From Dokdonella koreensis DS-123 (lineage in GTDB: Bacteria; Pseudomonadota; Gammaproteobacteria; Xanthomonadales; Rhodanobacteraceae), in contig NZ_CP015249.1 of assembly GCF_001632775.1 (NCBI RefSeq), forward strand, positions 2,088,686 to 2,152,685: a stretch of DNA of 64,000 nucleotides, in the 5' to 3' direction. The notes under the pieces are model-generated. The model was not told where the DNA came from. It ran no database searches and saw only the letters and a program-made list of their open reading frames with translations. This document shows positions 28,230 to 37,003 of this stretch, in pieces. Both the position numbers and the translations under genes were made by a program. Within the stretch, counting starts at the first letter, position 1. The number at the start of each line of letters is the position of its first letter.

Positions 28230-29084
28230 TCAATCGGCGGTCGCCAGCGACTTGACGTAGATCGGCGCGAGCGGCTCGTCCTGGAGGATCTCGATCAGCC
28301 GCTCCTTGGCCAGTTCCAGCATCGCCAGGAACGTGACGACGATGCCGTGGCGCCCCTCCTCGGCGCTGAAGAGGCTGTCGAAGGCGTGGAAGGCGCCGTC
28401 GCCGAGCGCGTTGAGGACGTCGCTCATGCGGTTGCGCACCGACAGCGCCTCGCGCTGGATCGCGTGGTGGCCGAACAGCTCGGCCCGCTTGATGACGTCC
28501 TTGAGCGCCAGCAGCAGTTCGCGCAGCTCGACCGGCGGCGGCAGCTTGATGACGTTGCGGTCGGGCACGTACGCGGCCGCCACGGCGGTGTCGCGCTCCA
28601 GGCGCGGCAGCCGGTCGATGTCCTCGGCGGCCTTCTTGAACCGCTCGTACTCCTGCAGGCGGCGCACCAGTTCGGCGCGCGGGTCCAGCTCGATGCCTTC
28701 CTCGGCCGGGGGGCGCGGCAGCAGCAGCCGCGACTTGATCTCGGCCAGGATCGCGGCCATCACGAGGTATTCGGCCGCCAGCTCGAGCTTGAGCTCGTGC
28801 ATCATCTCAATGTAGTCGACGTACTGGCGCGTGATATCGGCGATCGGGATGTCGAGGATGTCCAGGTTCTGCCGGCGGATCAGGTACAGCAGCAGGTCGA
28901 GCGGGCCCTCGAACGCGTCCAGGATGACTTCCAGCGCATCGGGCGGAATGTACAGGTCCTGCGGCATCTCCAGCACCGGCTGGCCGCGGACGATCGCCAG
29001 CGGCATTTCCTGCTGCTGGGGAACTGGTGAGAACGCGCTCTCGCGCTCGTTCTGGCTGGAAGGTTCGGTTGTCTGGATGTTCAT
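28230..29084 (-). CDS. scpA: Segregation and condensation protein A
   Basis: Kleisin subunit of Smc-ScpAB. ATG 29084 (MNIQTTEPSSQNERESAF) gives 284 residues; the open frame extends to 29171 without similarity. The kleisin N-domain is clear (LEVILDAFEGPLDLLLYLIR, then NLDILDIPIADITRQYVDYI and ELAAEYLVMAAILAEIKSRL), with a C-terminal winged helix (HGIVVTFLAMLELAKERLIE). scpB follows after 73 bases. Confidence 0.95.
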   Translation of the reverse strand: MNIQTTEPSSQNERESAFSPVPQQQEMPLAIVRGQPVLEMPQDLYIPPDALEVILDAFEGPLDLLLYLIRRQNLDILDIPIADITRQYVDYIEMMHELKLELAAEYLVMAAILAEIKSRLLLPRPPAEEGIELDPRAELVRRLQEYERFKKAAEDIDRLPRLERDTAVAAAYVPDRNVIKLPPPVELRELLLALKDVIKRAELFGHHAIQREALSVRNRMSDVLNALGDGAFHAFDSLFSAEEGRHGIVVTFLAMLELAKERLIEILQDEPLAPIYVKSLATAD

Positions 29085-29469
29085 GCCCGATCCGTCGCGT
29101 CCTCGTCGCCTCACGGCGCGGACGAAGCACAGATCCCGTCTGTCGATCGAGTTGCGGCGCGGCGCGGGCATCGCCCGAGGGCGTGTCGTTCGCGCGAGGC
29201 CGGCAACAGCCTCGGTCCGGACCCCTCGTCCGGCCGATGGCCAACGCTCTTGAACTCATGGGCCAGCGGGCGAATCGGCACCGTGTCCGGCGCTGGTGCG
29301 GATGCTTGAGACGACATCCGATCCCGAAGGCTGTCGCGAGGTTACGCTGTTGCCGGTCGCAAGTCCAGTGTCCGCGCATGCATGGCGACCCGTGCCGATC
29401 GGCTACCATGTGGCGCCGCGGGCCGGCGCCCGGCGCCGTTGCCCGTTTTTCAAGAGGATCCTGTCCAGC
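29085..29469. other. 385-base divergent intergenic region, no gene seen
   Basis: Lies between scpA (minus) and the yciI-bolA-PPIase-smc-zipA group (plus). Short frames here are poorly supported. A TACCAT at 29404-29409 could be a -10 for the plus-strand operon, but no convincing -35 lies 17 bases upstream. No tRNA, repeat or strong hairpin was noticed. Confidence 0.6.
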
Positions 29470-29769
29470 ATGTGGTATGCCATCGTCGGTACCGATGTCG
29501 CCGATTCGCTCGGCCGGCGCCTGGAAGCGCGCCCGGCGCACCTGGCGCGGTTGACCGCCCTGCACGAAGCCGGCCGGCTGTTGCTGGCGGGTCCGTTCCC
29601 GGCGATCGACGCCGCCGATCCGGGTCCGGCCGGCTTCACCGGCAGCCTGATCGTCGCCGAATTCCCCGATCTGGCTGCGGCCCGGGCCTGGGCCGACGCC
29701 GACCCGTACCTGGCGGCCGGCGTCTACCGCGAGGTGAGCGTGCGCCCGTTCCGCCAGGTGCTGCCGTGA
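29470..29769 (+). CDS. YciI family protein
   Basis: Small cytoplasmic ferredoxin-like (dimeric alpha-beta barrel) protein of 99 residues: [40 protein letters not shown], then [20 protein letters not shown]. The His-Asp pattern of YciI proteins is present. Biochemical function of the family is not settled. It starts an operon in which the BolA start overlaps its stop. Confidence 0.85.
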   Translation: MWYAIVGTDVADSLGRRLEARPAHLARLTALHEAGRLLLAGPFPAIDAADPGPAGFTGSLIVAEFPDLAAARAWADADPYLAAGVYREVSVRPFRQVLP

Positions 29770-30050
29770 CCGCGACGGTCGGCAGCGACCGCATCGAACG
29801 CATCCGCCATGCCCTGACCGACGCGCTGGCGCCGGTGGCGCTGGACATCCGAGACGACAGCCATCGCCATGCCGGCCATCCCGGCGCGCGCGACGGCCGC
29901 GGTCATTTCCACGTCCGCATCGTCAGCCCGGTCTTCGCGGGGCAGGGTGCGGTCGCCCGCCATCGGGCAATATATGCGGCGCTGGGCGCGCTGATGCAAA
30001 CCGATATCCACGCGCTGGCGATCGACGCGCGAACTCCCGAGGAGGTCTGA
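29766..30050 (+). CDS. bolA: BolA family protein
   Basis: 94 residues from GTG 29766, overlapping the yciI stop (GTGA). BolA proteins partner with monothiol glutaredoxins in Fe-S and iron handling. Class hallmarks are visible: [20 protein letters not shown], the variable [20 protein letters not shown] loop, and [20 protein letters not shown] with [15 protein letters not shown] at the end. Its stop shares a base with the next ATG (TGATG). Confidence 0.9.
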   Translation: MTATVGSDRIERIRHALTDALAPVALDIRDDSHRHAGHPGARDGRGHFHVRIVSPVFAGQGAVARHRAIYAALGALMQTDIHALAIDARTPEEV

Positions 30051-30964
30051 TGCTTGCTGCTGCACACCGCAATCGTTTCCTGGTCCTGACTCTCTGCACA
30101 CTCGGCTTGGCCGCTTGCGGCGGCGGTTCGTCGTCGTCGGGATCCGACGCGGTGATCCAGATGGCGTCGGAGCCGGCCGTGGTCGTCATCAACGGGCAGC
30201 CGGTGCCGCAGGCCTTGCTCGATGCGCTCGCCAAGCTGCGCCAGCTCGACCTGACCCGCTCCGAGGACTACGAGAAGGCGCTCAAGGAGCTGACCGAGTA
30301 CGTGCTGCTGGCGCAGGAAGCCAAGCGCGAGAACCTGACCGCCGATTCCACCTACAGCGCCCAGGTCGAGATCGGCCGGCTGCAGGCCGTCGCCAACGCG
30401 TCCGTGCTGGCGCTGCGTGCCCGCGCCGAGATCGATCCGAGCATCCTGATGGCCGAGTACGAGGACCAGCTGACCAAGGTCGGCAAGTTCAACTACGACC
30501 TGACCCAGCTCGTGTTCGCCACCGAAGAGGAAGCGCTCAAGGCCGCGGGCGAGGTCGTCGCCGGCAAGCCGTTCGGCACCGTGTTCAACGAGTACAACGG
30601 CTCGGCCCGGCAGGCGCGGTCGTTCGCGCAGATGCGCCTGCCGCAGCTGCCGCAGGCGGTCGCCGCGGCGCTGCAGGACCTCAAGGCCGGCGAGACGACC
30701 AAGGTGCCGATCCAGACCCAGGCCGGCTGGCACCTGATCCACGTCGACAAGATCGAGCCGTTCGTGCCGCCGCCATTCGAGCGCGTCCGCGATGCGATCC
30801 GCGAGCGCATGGCCGGCCAGCTGGTCGACGAGCGGCTCGCCAAGTTGCGCGAGGAAGCCAAGATCGACCTCGTCGGCCAGGCGCCGAAGGCGGCCGAGCC
30901 GGCGCCCGCGGCCGATGCGGCCGCACCCAAGGACGGCGCCGCCGCAGGCGAAAAGAAGGACTGA
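30050..30964 (+). CDS. Parvulin-type peptidyl-prolyl isomerase, probable lipoprotein
   Basis: 304 residues. Signal peptide ends in a lipobox-like LTLCTLGLAACGGG, then a Ser/Gly linker, so it is probably anchored in the envelope. The SurA-like N-domain (VVVINGQPVPQALLDALAKL, then YEKALKELTEYVLLAQEAKR) precedes the PpiC-like core (QLVFATEEEALKAAGEVVAG, and GWHLIHVDKIEPFVPPPFE, about 225-245). The C-terminus is an Ala/Lys-rich tail. Resembles EpsD/PpiC lipoproteins. It sits between bolA and smc. Confidence 0.88.
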   Translation: MLAAAHRNRFLVLTLCTLGLAACGGGSSSSGSDAVIQMASEPAVVVINGQPVPQALLDALAKLRQLDLTRSEDYEKALKELTEYVLLAQEAKRENLTADSTYSAQVEIGRLQAVANASVLALRARAEIDPSILMAEYEDQLTKVGKFNYDLTQLVFATEEEALKAAGEVVAGKPFGTVFNEYNGSARQARSFAQMRLPQLPQAVAAALQDLKAGETTKVPIQTQAGWHLIHVDKIEPFVPPPFERVRDAIRERMAGQLVDERLAKLREEAKIDLVGQAPKAAEPAPAADAAAPKDGAAAGEKKD

Positions 30965-30973
30965 CCCGCACCG

Positions 30974-33900
30974 ATGCGACTGAGCGCGATCAAGCTGTCC
31001 GGATTCAAGTCGTTCGTCGATCCGACCACGCTGCACCTGCCCACCAACATGACCGGCATCGTCGGTCCGAACGGCTGCGGCAAGTCCAACATCATCGACG
31101 CGATCCGCTGGGTGCTCGGCGAGAGCGCCGCCAGCCGGCTGCGCGGCGACGCGCTGACCGACGTGATCTTCTCCGGGTCGTCCGGCCGCAAGCCGGTCGG
31201 CAGCGCCACCGTCGAGCTGATCTTCGACAACAGCGACGGCACGCTGCTGGGCGAGTACGCCGGATACAACGAGATCTCGATCAAGCGCAGCGTCTCGCGC
31301 GACGGCCAGTCGCAGTACTTCCTCAACGGCGGCCGCTGCCGGCGGCGCGACATCACCGACGTCTTCCTCGGCACCGGCCTCGGGCCGCGCAGCTACTCGA
31401 TCATCGAGCAGGGCATGATCAGCCAGATCATCGAGGCCGATCCGGAGCAGTTGCGTAGCCACCTGGAAGAGGCGGCCGGCATCTCCAAGTACAAGGAGCG
31501 CCGCAAGGAGACCGAGAGCCGGATCAAGGCGACGCGCGAGAACCTCGACCGCGTGCGCGACGTCCGCGACGAGGTCGACAAGCAGCTCGAGCACCTCAAG
31601 CGCCAGGCACGGGCCGCGGAACGCTGGCAGGAATACAAGACCGAGCAGAAGAAGAAGGAAGCCGAACTCAAGGCCCTGACGCTGCGCGAGGCGCAGGCGG
31701 AGCTCGAAGGCCGTTCCAGTGCGCTGCGCGGGGTGGAGCTGGAGATCGAGCGGCTGCTGGCCGGGCAGCGCGAGCGCGAGGCGAAGATCGAGACCTGCCG
31801 CGAGCGGCATTCCGCGGCGAGCGAGCACCTGAACGCCGTGCAGGGCGAGGTCTACCGCGTCGGCGCCGACATCGCCCGCGTCGAGCAGCAGATCCGCCAC
31901 AACCGCGAGATGGCCGAGCAGCTCGGCCGCGCCCGCGAGCAGTCCGCGCGTGCGCACGATGAGATCAGCGAGCACATCGCGGCCGACGTCGAGCAGATCG
32001 AGGGCCTGCGGGCCGCCCTGTCCGACCACGAGCCGCAGCTGGCCGCCCTGCGCGAGAGCGACGAGGGCACGGCCGAGGCCGCGCGCGAGGCCGAACTGCG
32101 ACTGACCCAGTGGCAGTCCCAATGGGATGCGTACGCCGGTTCCAGTTCCGAGGCGGCGCAGGCGGCCGAGGTCGAACGTACGCGACTGGACTACCTGGAT
32201 CGCCAGTGCCTGGAAGCGGACAGGCGCCGCGAGGCGCTGCAGTCCGAACGCGCCGCCGCCGACCTGGGCGAACTGGGGCGCGTGCTGGAGAGCCTGCAGG
32301 ACGACCATGACGGCCTGCGCGAGCAGGTCGATACCTTCACCGGCACGCTCGACGAACGCCGCATGGCGCTCGAGCAGGCGCTCGAGCACGAGCGCGGCAC
32401 GCAGGCGCTGCTGAGCGGGCGCCGCGGCGAGCTGGAGAAGACGCGCGGCCGGCTGGCATCGCTGGAAGCCTTGCAGCAGGCCGCCCTGGCCGAGCACGAC
32501 GGCGCATTGAAGAACTGGCTCGACCAGGCCGGCATCGGCCACGCGCGCCGGCTCGGTGCGGCGCTGGATGTCGATCCGGGCTGGGAACGCGCGGTCGAGA
32601 CCGTGCTCGATGGCTGGCTCGAGGCGGTCCTGGTCGAGGCGCCCGAGGCGCTCGCCGGCGAGCTGGCCGGGCTGGCCGATGCCGACCTGACGCTGCTGGC
32701 CGAAGGCGGGACGTCGTCGGCGACCCTCGCGCGGGGTCTGGCCCTGCACGTGCGCGGGCCGGCGGCGGTGCTGGCGCGCCTGGCCGACGTGCAGACGGCC
32801 GATACGCTGCCGGCGGCGCGAGTACGGCTCGGGCAGCTGGCGCCCGGCGAATCGATCGTCACGCCGGAGGGCGAGTGGCTGGGGCAGGGCTTCGCGCGCA
32901 TCGCGCGCGGCGGCGGCGCCCAAGTCGGCGTGCTGGCGCGCGAACGCGAGATCCAGGTGCTGCAGCAGCGCCTGGAGGATCTGGAACGCCAGATCGAGGA
33001 AACCTCCGCCGGCCTCGACGACGGCAAGCTGGCGCGGATCGAGGCCGAGCGGCTGCGCGACGACGCCCAGCGCGAGCTCTACACAGCGCACCGGCGCCTG
33101 GCCGAGCTGGCCGGGCAGCTGCAAAGCCAGCGTGGGCGCCTGGGCACCGCGCAGGAACGCATCGGACGCATCGAGACCGAACTGGGCGAGCTGGCCGGCA
33201 AGCTCGACCACGACCGCGAGCAGGCACGCGAGGCGCGCGGCCGCCTCGAGACCGCGCTGTCGCGCATGGGCGATCTGGAACAGCAGCGCCAGGCGCTGGA
33301 CGGCGAGCGCCGGCGCCTGCTGGAGGCGCGCGAGGAAGCACGCATGAACGCGCGCGAGGCGCGCGAGCAGGCGCATCAGCTGGCGTTGTCGATCGAATCC
33401 AAGCGCTCGCAGCTCACCTCGCTCGAGCAGGCGCTGCAGCGCCTGCACGGACAGCTGGCGCAGGTGGAGGCGCGCAAGGCGGAGATCGCCGCGCAGCTGG
33501 AGTCCAGCCACGATCCGATGGCCGAGCTCGACGCCGAGCGCCAGACCTACCTGGACCAGCGCCTGCTGGTGGACCGCCAGCTGGTGGAGGCACGCAAGGC
33601 GCTGGAGGATTGCGACGTCGAGCTGCGGCGCCTCGAGCAGGAGCGGCACCTGCACGAGCAGACGCTCAACGAGCAGCGCGAGCAACTGGCCAACCTGCGG
33701 CTCAACGAGCAGGAGAACAAGCTCCGTGCGCAGGCCCTGGTCGCCGCGATCGGCGAGGCCGGGTTCGCGATCGAGGAGATCCTCGCGACCCTGCCCGAGC
33801 AGGCCGACCTGGCGCTGTGGCAGACCGAGCTGGCGGACCTGGGGCAGAAGATCGCACGCCTGGAGCCGGTCAACCTGGCGGCGATCCAGGAATACGAGGA

Positions 33901-34477
33901 ACAGTCGCAGCGCAAGGACTACCTCGACGCGCAGCTGGCGGACCTGGCATCGGCACTGGAAACGCTCGAAGGGGCGATCCAGAAGATCGACAAGGAAACC
34001 CGCCAGCGCTTCCGCGAGACCTTCGAGCGCGTCAACGCCGGCGTGCAGGAACTGTTCCCGCGCCTGTTCGGCGGCGGACACGCCTACCTGGAACTGACCG
34101 GCGAGGACCTCCTGTCGACCGGCGTCTCGATCATGGCGCGTCCGCCCGGCAAGCGCGTCACGTCGATCTCGCTGCTGTCCGGCGGCGAGAAGGCGCTGAC
34201 CGCGGTGGCGCTGGTGTTCTCGATCTTCCGGCTCAATCCGGCGCCGTTCTGCCTGCTCGACGAGGTCGACGCGCCGCTGGACGAGGCCAACGTCGGCCGC
34301 TTCTCGAACATGGTCGGCGAGATGAGCGAGCGTGTTCAATTCATCTTCGTCACCCACAACAAGAGCACGATGGAAGCGGCTCGCCAGTTGTGCGGCGTTA
34401 CCATGCGTGAGCCCGGCGTTTCGCGTCTGGTCCAGGTCGACCTGGCCGAAGCGGCGAAGCTGGCCGGAGCCGCCTGA
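30974..34477 (+). CDS. smc: Chromosome segregation protein SMC
   Basis: ATPase of the bacterial condensin. 1167 residues. N-terminal Walker A GPNGCGKS at about 31-38 (then NIIDAIRWVLGESAASRLRG), long coiled coil, hinge near 515-620 (flexible Gly/Ala region around LLAEGGTSSATLARGLALHV), returning coil, then the signature LLSGGEKALTAVALVFSIFR near 1065 and Walker B FCLLDEVDAPLDEANV. Length is normal. Nine bases separate it from the upstream PPIase gene. scpA/scpB lie about 2 kb upstream on the other strand, so all condensin genes are close together. Confidence 0.97.
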   Translation: MRLSAIKLSGFKSFVDPTTLHLPTNMTGIVGPNGCGKSNIIDAIRWVLGESAASRLRGDALTDVIFSGSSGRKPVGSATVELIFDNSDGTLLGEYAGYNEISIKRSVSRDGQSQYFLNGGRCRRRDITDVFLGTGLGPRSYSIIEQGMISQIIEADPEQLRSHLEEAAGISKYKERRKETESRIKATRENLDRVRDVRDEVDKQLEHLKRQARAAERWQEYKTEQKKKEAELKALTLREAQAELEGRSSALRGVELEIERLLAGQREREAKIETCRERHSAASEHLNAVQGEVYRVGADIARVEQQIRHNREMAEQLGRAREQSARAHDEISEHIAADVEQIEGLRAALSDHEPQLAALRESDEGTAEAAREAELRLTQWQSQWDAYAGSSSEAAQAAEVERTRLDYLDRQCLEADRRREALQSERAAADLGELGRVLESLQDDHDGLREQVDTFTGTLDERRMALEQALEHERGTQALLSGRRGELEKTRGRLASLEALQQAALAEHDGALKNWLDQAGIGHARRLGAALDVDPGWERAVETVLDGWLEAVLVEAPEALAGELAGLADADLTLLAEGGTSSATLARGLALHVRGPAAVLARLADVQTADTLPAARVRLGQLAPGESIVTPEGEWLGQGFARIARGGGAQVGVLAREREIQVLQQRLEDLERQIEETSAGLDDGKLARIEAERLRDDAQRELYTAHRRLAELAGQLQSQRGRLGTAQERIGRIETELGELAGKLDHDREQAREARGRLETALSRMGDLEQQRQALDGERRRLLEAREEARMNAREAREQAHQLALSIESKRSQLTSLEQALQRLHGQLAQVEARKAEIAAQLESSHDPMAELDAERQTYLDQRLLVDRQLVEARKALEDCDVELRRLEQERHLHEQTLNEQREQLANLRLNEQENKLRAQALVAAIGEAGFAIEEILATLPEQADLALWQTELADLGQKIARLEPVNLAAIQEYEEQSQRKDYLDAQLADLASALETLEGAIQKIDKETRQRFRETFERVNAGVQELFPRLFGGGHAYLELTGEDLLSTGVSIMARPPGKRVTSISLLSGGEKALTAVALVFSIFRLNPAPFCLLDEVDAPLDEANVGRFSNMVGEMSERVQFIFVTHNKSTMEAARQLCGVTMREPGVSRLVQVDLAEAAKLAGAA

Positions 34478-34503
34478 GCGGACCGCGACGAGAGGAGGGT
34501 GTG

Positions 34504-35259
34504 ATGGAGCAAACAGCCTTGAGCGCCACCGAGTTGCGCGTGATCATCGGCGTGATCGGCGTGATCGCCTTCATGCTGATCTACCTGTTCGGACGGCCGC
34601 GCAAGCCGGAACAGGGCAAGCGCACGCCACCGCGCAGCGGCGAGGCAGGGCGGGTCGAGCCGGTGCTCGGCGAAGTCGGCGCCGAAGCGGCCGACGCCGA
34701 TCACGCGCCGAGCCAGGGCGAGCTGCCGATGCCGGTCGACGCCGTTGCCGATCCCGGCGAGAAGCCGGTGCACGTGCCGCGGCGTTCGTCGCTCGGCGCG
34801 CGGCCGGAAGGCCAGATCGAACGCATCGTGACGCTGTACGTGGCGGCCCGCGCCGACCGGACGATCGGAGGAACCGACCTGGTGGTGGCCGCGGAGAAGG
34901 CCGGCCTGGAGTTCGGCGACATGGGCATCTTCCATCGCCTCGCGCCCGGCAAGGCGGAGCAGGGGCCGGTCTTCAGCATGGCGCAGATGACCCGCCCGGG
35001 CAGTTTCGACATGGCGCAGATCGACACGTTGCAGACGCCCGGCATCACGTTGTTCATGACCCTTCCCGGGCCGGTGCCCGCGCTCGATGCCTGGGAGGCG
35101 ATGCTGCCGGCCGCGCAGCGGCTGGCCGAGCTGCTCGGCGGCGTGGTGCTGGACGAGCAGCGCAACGCGCTCGGGCGCCAGCGCGTGGCACACCTGCGCG
35201 ACGAGCTGCGTGCCTGGGACCGCGAGCAGGAGCGCAACCAGATCCGTCCGCGCTGGTAG
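34504..35259 (+). CDS. zipA: Cell division protein ZipA
   Basis: Inner-membrane tether for FtsZ at the division ring. 251 residues from ATG 34504 (a GTG three bases earlier is possible) behind AGGAGG. One N-terminal membrane helix (LRVIIGVIGVIAFMLIYLFG), a Pro/Glu-rich linker, then the C-terminal FtsZ-binding domain from about residue 115 (IVTLYVAARADRTIGGTDLV, then GDMGIFHRLAP and NALGRQRVAHLRDELRAWDR). Order smc-zipA is conserved; ligA, the usual next gene in xanthomonads, is absent here. Confidence 0.93.
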   Translation: MEQTALSATELRVIIGVIGVIAFMLIYLFGRPRKPEQGKRTPPRSGEAGRVEPVLGEVGAEAADADHAPSQGELPMPVDAVADPGEKPVHVPRRSSLGARPEGQIERIVTLYVAARADRTIGGTDLVVAAEKAGLEFGDMGIFHRLAPGKAEQGPVFSMAQMTRPGSFDMAQIDTLQTPGITLFMTLPGPVPALDAWEAMLPAAQRLAELLGGVVLDEQRNALGRQRVAHLRDELRAWDREQERNQIRPRW

Positions 35260-35271
35260 CGGGCGGCGCCT

Positions 35272-35293
35272 GCCGGCCCGGACCGGGCCTGGC
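35272..35293. terminator. Possible bidirectional hairpin between zipA and the DUF3108 gene
   Basis: GGCCCGG / CCGGGCC around one central base (35275-35289), extended with mismatch by GCC / GGC, between the convergent stops at 35259 and 35296. No T-run is present in either direction. Confidence 0.3.
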
Positions 35294-35295
35294 GC

Positions 35296-36003
35296 TCAGT
35301 TGCGGCCGAACGACTTCAGCCGCAGCGTGATGGTCTCGTTCTTCTTGCCGTCGCTCTGCTCGATCTGCACCGGCAGCCAGCCGGCGGACGCAGCGAACCA
35401 GCTGGTCGATACCCGCGGTCCGCGTTCGCGCGTGACGCGCACCGCGCGGAACTCGCCGGCCGGGACGCGCACCGCTTCTTCACCCTGCCGCGCATAGTGC
35501 AGGGTCTCGATCCCGTCCATGCCGGCGACCGGGTAGTCGAGCGCCTGCGTGCCGCGCGCCAGGTCGGCGGCGATCGCCAGCGTCACGGCATGGCGGTCGA
35601 GCGTTCCGGCCTGCAGCGGGAAGCGCTTCGCGCCGTCCTGGTCGCTCATCTGGACCTCGGCCCGATCCCAGTCGAACGCGCCGCGGCGCGTGCGCTTCTT
35701 CAACAGCGCGTCCTGCTGGTACTCGTAGGCGGTGCTTTCCAGGCGCTCGTCGCGCCAGCGCAGCCGCGACTGCTCGGTCACGTCCAGGCCGGCCACCTTG
35801 GCCAATCCCTGCGTCCCCTGCGTACGCGAGCGGAACACCCAGGCGCCATCGCCGTCGGCGGCCAGGTCCAGGGTCGCGCTGCCGAGCTCGCTGCCATTGC
35901 GCGAGACGCTGTACTCGGCGTGGAACGGCTGCAGCGGCGGCGCCGGTGGCGCGGCCAGCGCCGATCCGGCGATCAGGGAAGCGATCAGGCAGAGAGGTTT
36001 CAC
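35296..36003 (-). CDS. DUF3108 family exported protein
   Basis: 235 residues with a signal peptide (MKPLCLIASLIAGSALAAPP). DUF3108 hallmarks: FHAEYSVSRNGSELGSATLD, GAWVFRSRTQGTQGLAKVAG, EYQQDALLKKRTRRGAFDWD, and DGIETLHYARQGEEAVRVPA with GPRVSTSWFAASAGWLPVQI. Probably a periplasmic beta-rich protein of unknown role. In relatives it neighbours purN/purM; here about 5 kb of accessory DNA separates it from purN at 41057. Confidence 0.88.
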   Translation of the reverse strand: MKPLCLIASLIAGSALAAPPAPPLQPFHAEYSVSRNGSELGSATLDLAADGDGAWVFRSRTQGTQGLAKVAGLDVTEQSRLRWRDERLESTAYEYQQDALLKKRTRRGAFDWDRAEVQMSDQDGAKRFPLQAGTLDRHAVTLAIAADLARGTQALDYPVAGMDGIETLHYARQGEEAVRVPAGEFRAVRVTRERGPRVSTSWFAASAGWLPVQIEQSDGKKNETITLRLKSFGRN

Positions 36004-36118
36004 GGGGGACTCCGAAGATGACGGGCGGCAGTCTGCGCGAGCGCAGCTGAACGGATGCGCGGAGCCTGCCGGGGCGCCTGCAGCGGGCCGGGGTGACGGC
36101 TGCGGATCAGCGAGCGCC

Positions 36119-36170
36119 GAAGAAAATGAATGAATATAAATAGATCAAAACTATAAGAAGTGCGAAATTC
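36119..36170 (+). promoter_or_regulatory. A/T-rich island upstream of the accessory operon
   Basis: This stretch (aatgaatataaatagatcaa and flanks) is far richer in A/T than any neighbouring DNA and lies 110-160 bases before the accessory gene at 36279. It contains TATAAA- and TATAAG-like sequences and may hold the promoter or mark a junction. No precise promoter can be assigned. Confidence 0.3.
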
Positions 36171-36278
36171 CCCATCGCACAGTCACGGCCGCTCCATTAG
36201 ACTCCGCGCGTCAGCGCATGGAGGGGAGGGCCGCCCGGTGCTGATCGAGACAGCGGGCTCGCTACGGGGGAATCTGCC

Positions 36279-36992
36279 ATGCATCGTCTTTTTCGTGCGC
36301 CTGCGCGCCGTGCCGTATCGTCCGCGCGAGTGTGCGTGCCGGTGCGCTCGATCGCGGCGATCTTCGCCATTGCCGCTGCGCCTGCGCTCCACGCGCAGAC
36401 GATCGTTCCGAATGCTTACCTGCATACCGGGCTTCCGCCGTGGACGACGTTCCAGTCGGGCGCGCCCGATCCGGTCGGTACCGGCGAAGCGCCGCTCTGG
36501 CAGTCCCCGCCTGATGTCGACGGCAGCCCGACGTCCGGCTCGGCACGCATCCGCCTCACGCCGTCCGTGCAGGACGCAGCCTCCGGCATCGCGCAGTGCC
36601 TCGATTTCGCGACGCCGACCAGCGTCTCGTTCCTCAACTACGGCATGGCGTTCCGGGCACCGACCGCCGCCACGCTCGACGGCAGCATGAGCGCCGTCGT
36701 GGAGATTCGCCTGTATTCCGACCCCGGATGCACCGGTTTCCTCAGTGGTGGCACGCAAGGCCAGACGCTGGTCGCCGGCTCGCCGCCGGCGGAAACCTGG
36801 TACCGCATCGCCGACAACGGCTTCGTGCCGAACGATGCGCCGGTGATGGCGGCCAGCGCACAGGTGCGGGGTTACCTGCGCCAGACCGGCGGGCAGCCGG
36901 CGCAACCGGACTACGCGATCAACCTCGACCATTTCGTGCTCGTGCTGAACAGCACGACGCCGGTCGAGCTGATCCGCTTCCAAGTCGACTAA
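36279..36992 (+). CDS. Exported protein of unknown function
   Basis: 237 residues. An Arg-rich start precedes a hydrophobic stretch (RSIAAIFAIAAAPALHAQ) consistent with export. The mature part is beta-rich, with the pattern SARIRLTPSVQDAASGIAQC and SVVEIRLYSDPGCTGFL, resembling exported proteins with a jelly-roll-like fold; a Cys pair could form a disulfide. It is followed after 11 bases by the Ig-repeat protein, so the two are probably one operon. I do not recognise the family. Confidence 0.7.
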   Translation: MHRLFRAPARRAVSSARVCVPVRSIAAIFAIAAAPALHAQTIVPNAYLHTGLPPWTTFQSGAPDPVGTGEAPLWQSPPDVDGSPTSGSARIRLTPSVQDAASGIAQCLDFATPTSVSFLNYGMAFRAPTAATLDGSMSAVVEIRLYSDPGCTGFLSGGTQGQTLVAGSPPAETWYRIADNGFVPNDAPVMAASAQVRGYLRQTGGQPAQPDYAINLDHFVLVLNSTTPVELIRFQVD

Positions 36993-37003
36993 GGAGAGCC
37001 GCC

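Noticed and set aside
29903-34357. Open frame of 1484 codons opposite smc
   Set aside because: Leu/Gln/Arg-rich translation typical of the antisense of coiled-coil coding DNA; no family motifs.
34504-36003. Search for ligA after zipA
   Set aside because: The usual neighbour is not here; the next gene is clearly DUF3108 on the other strand.
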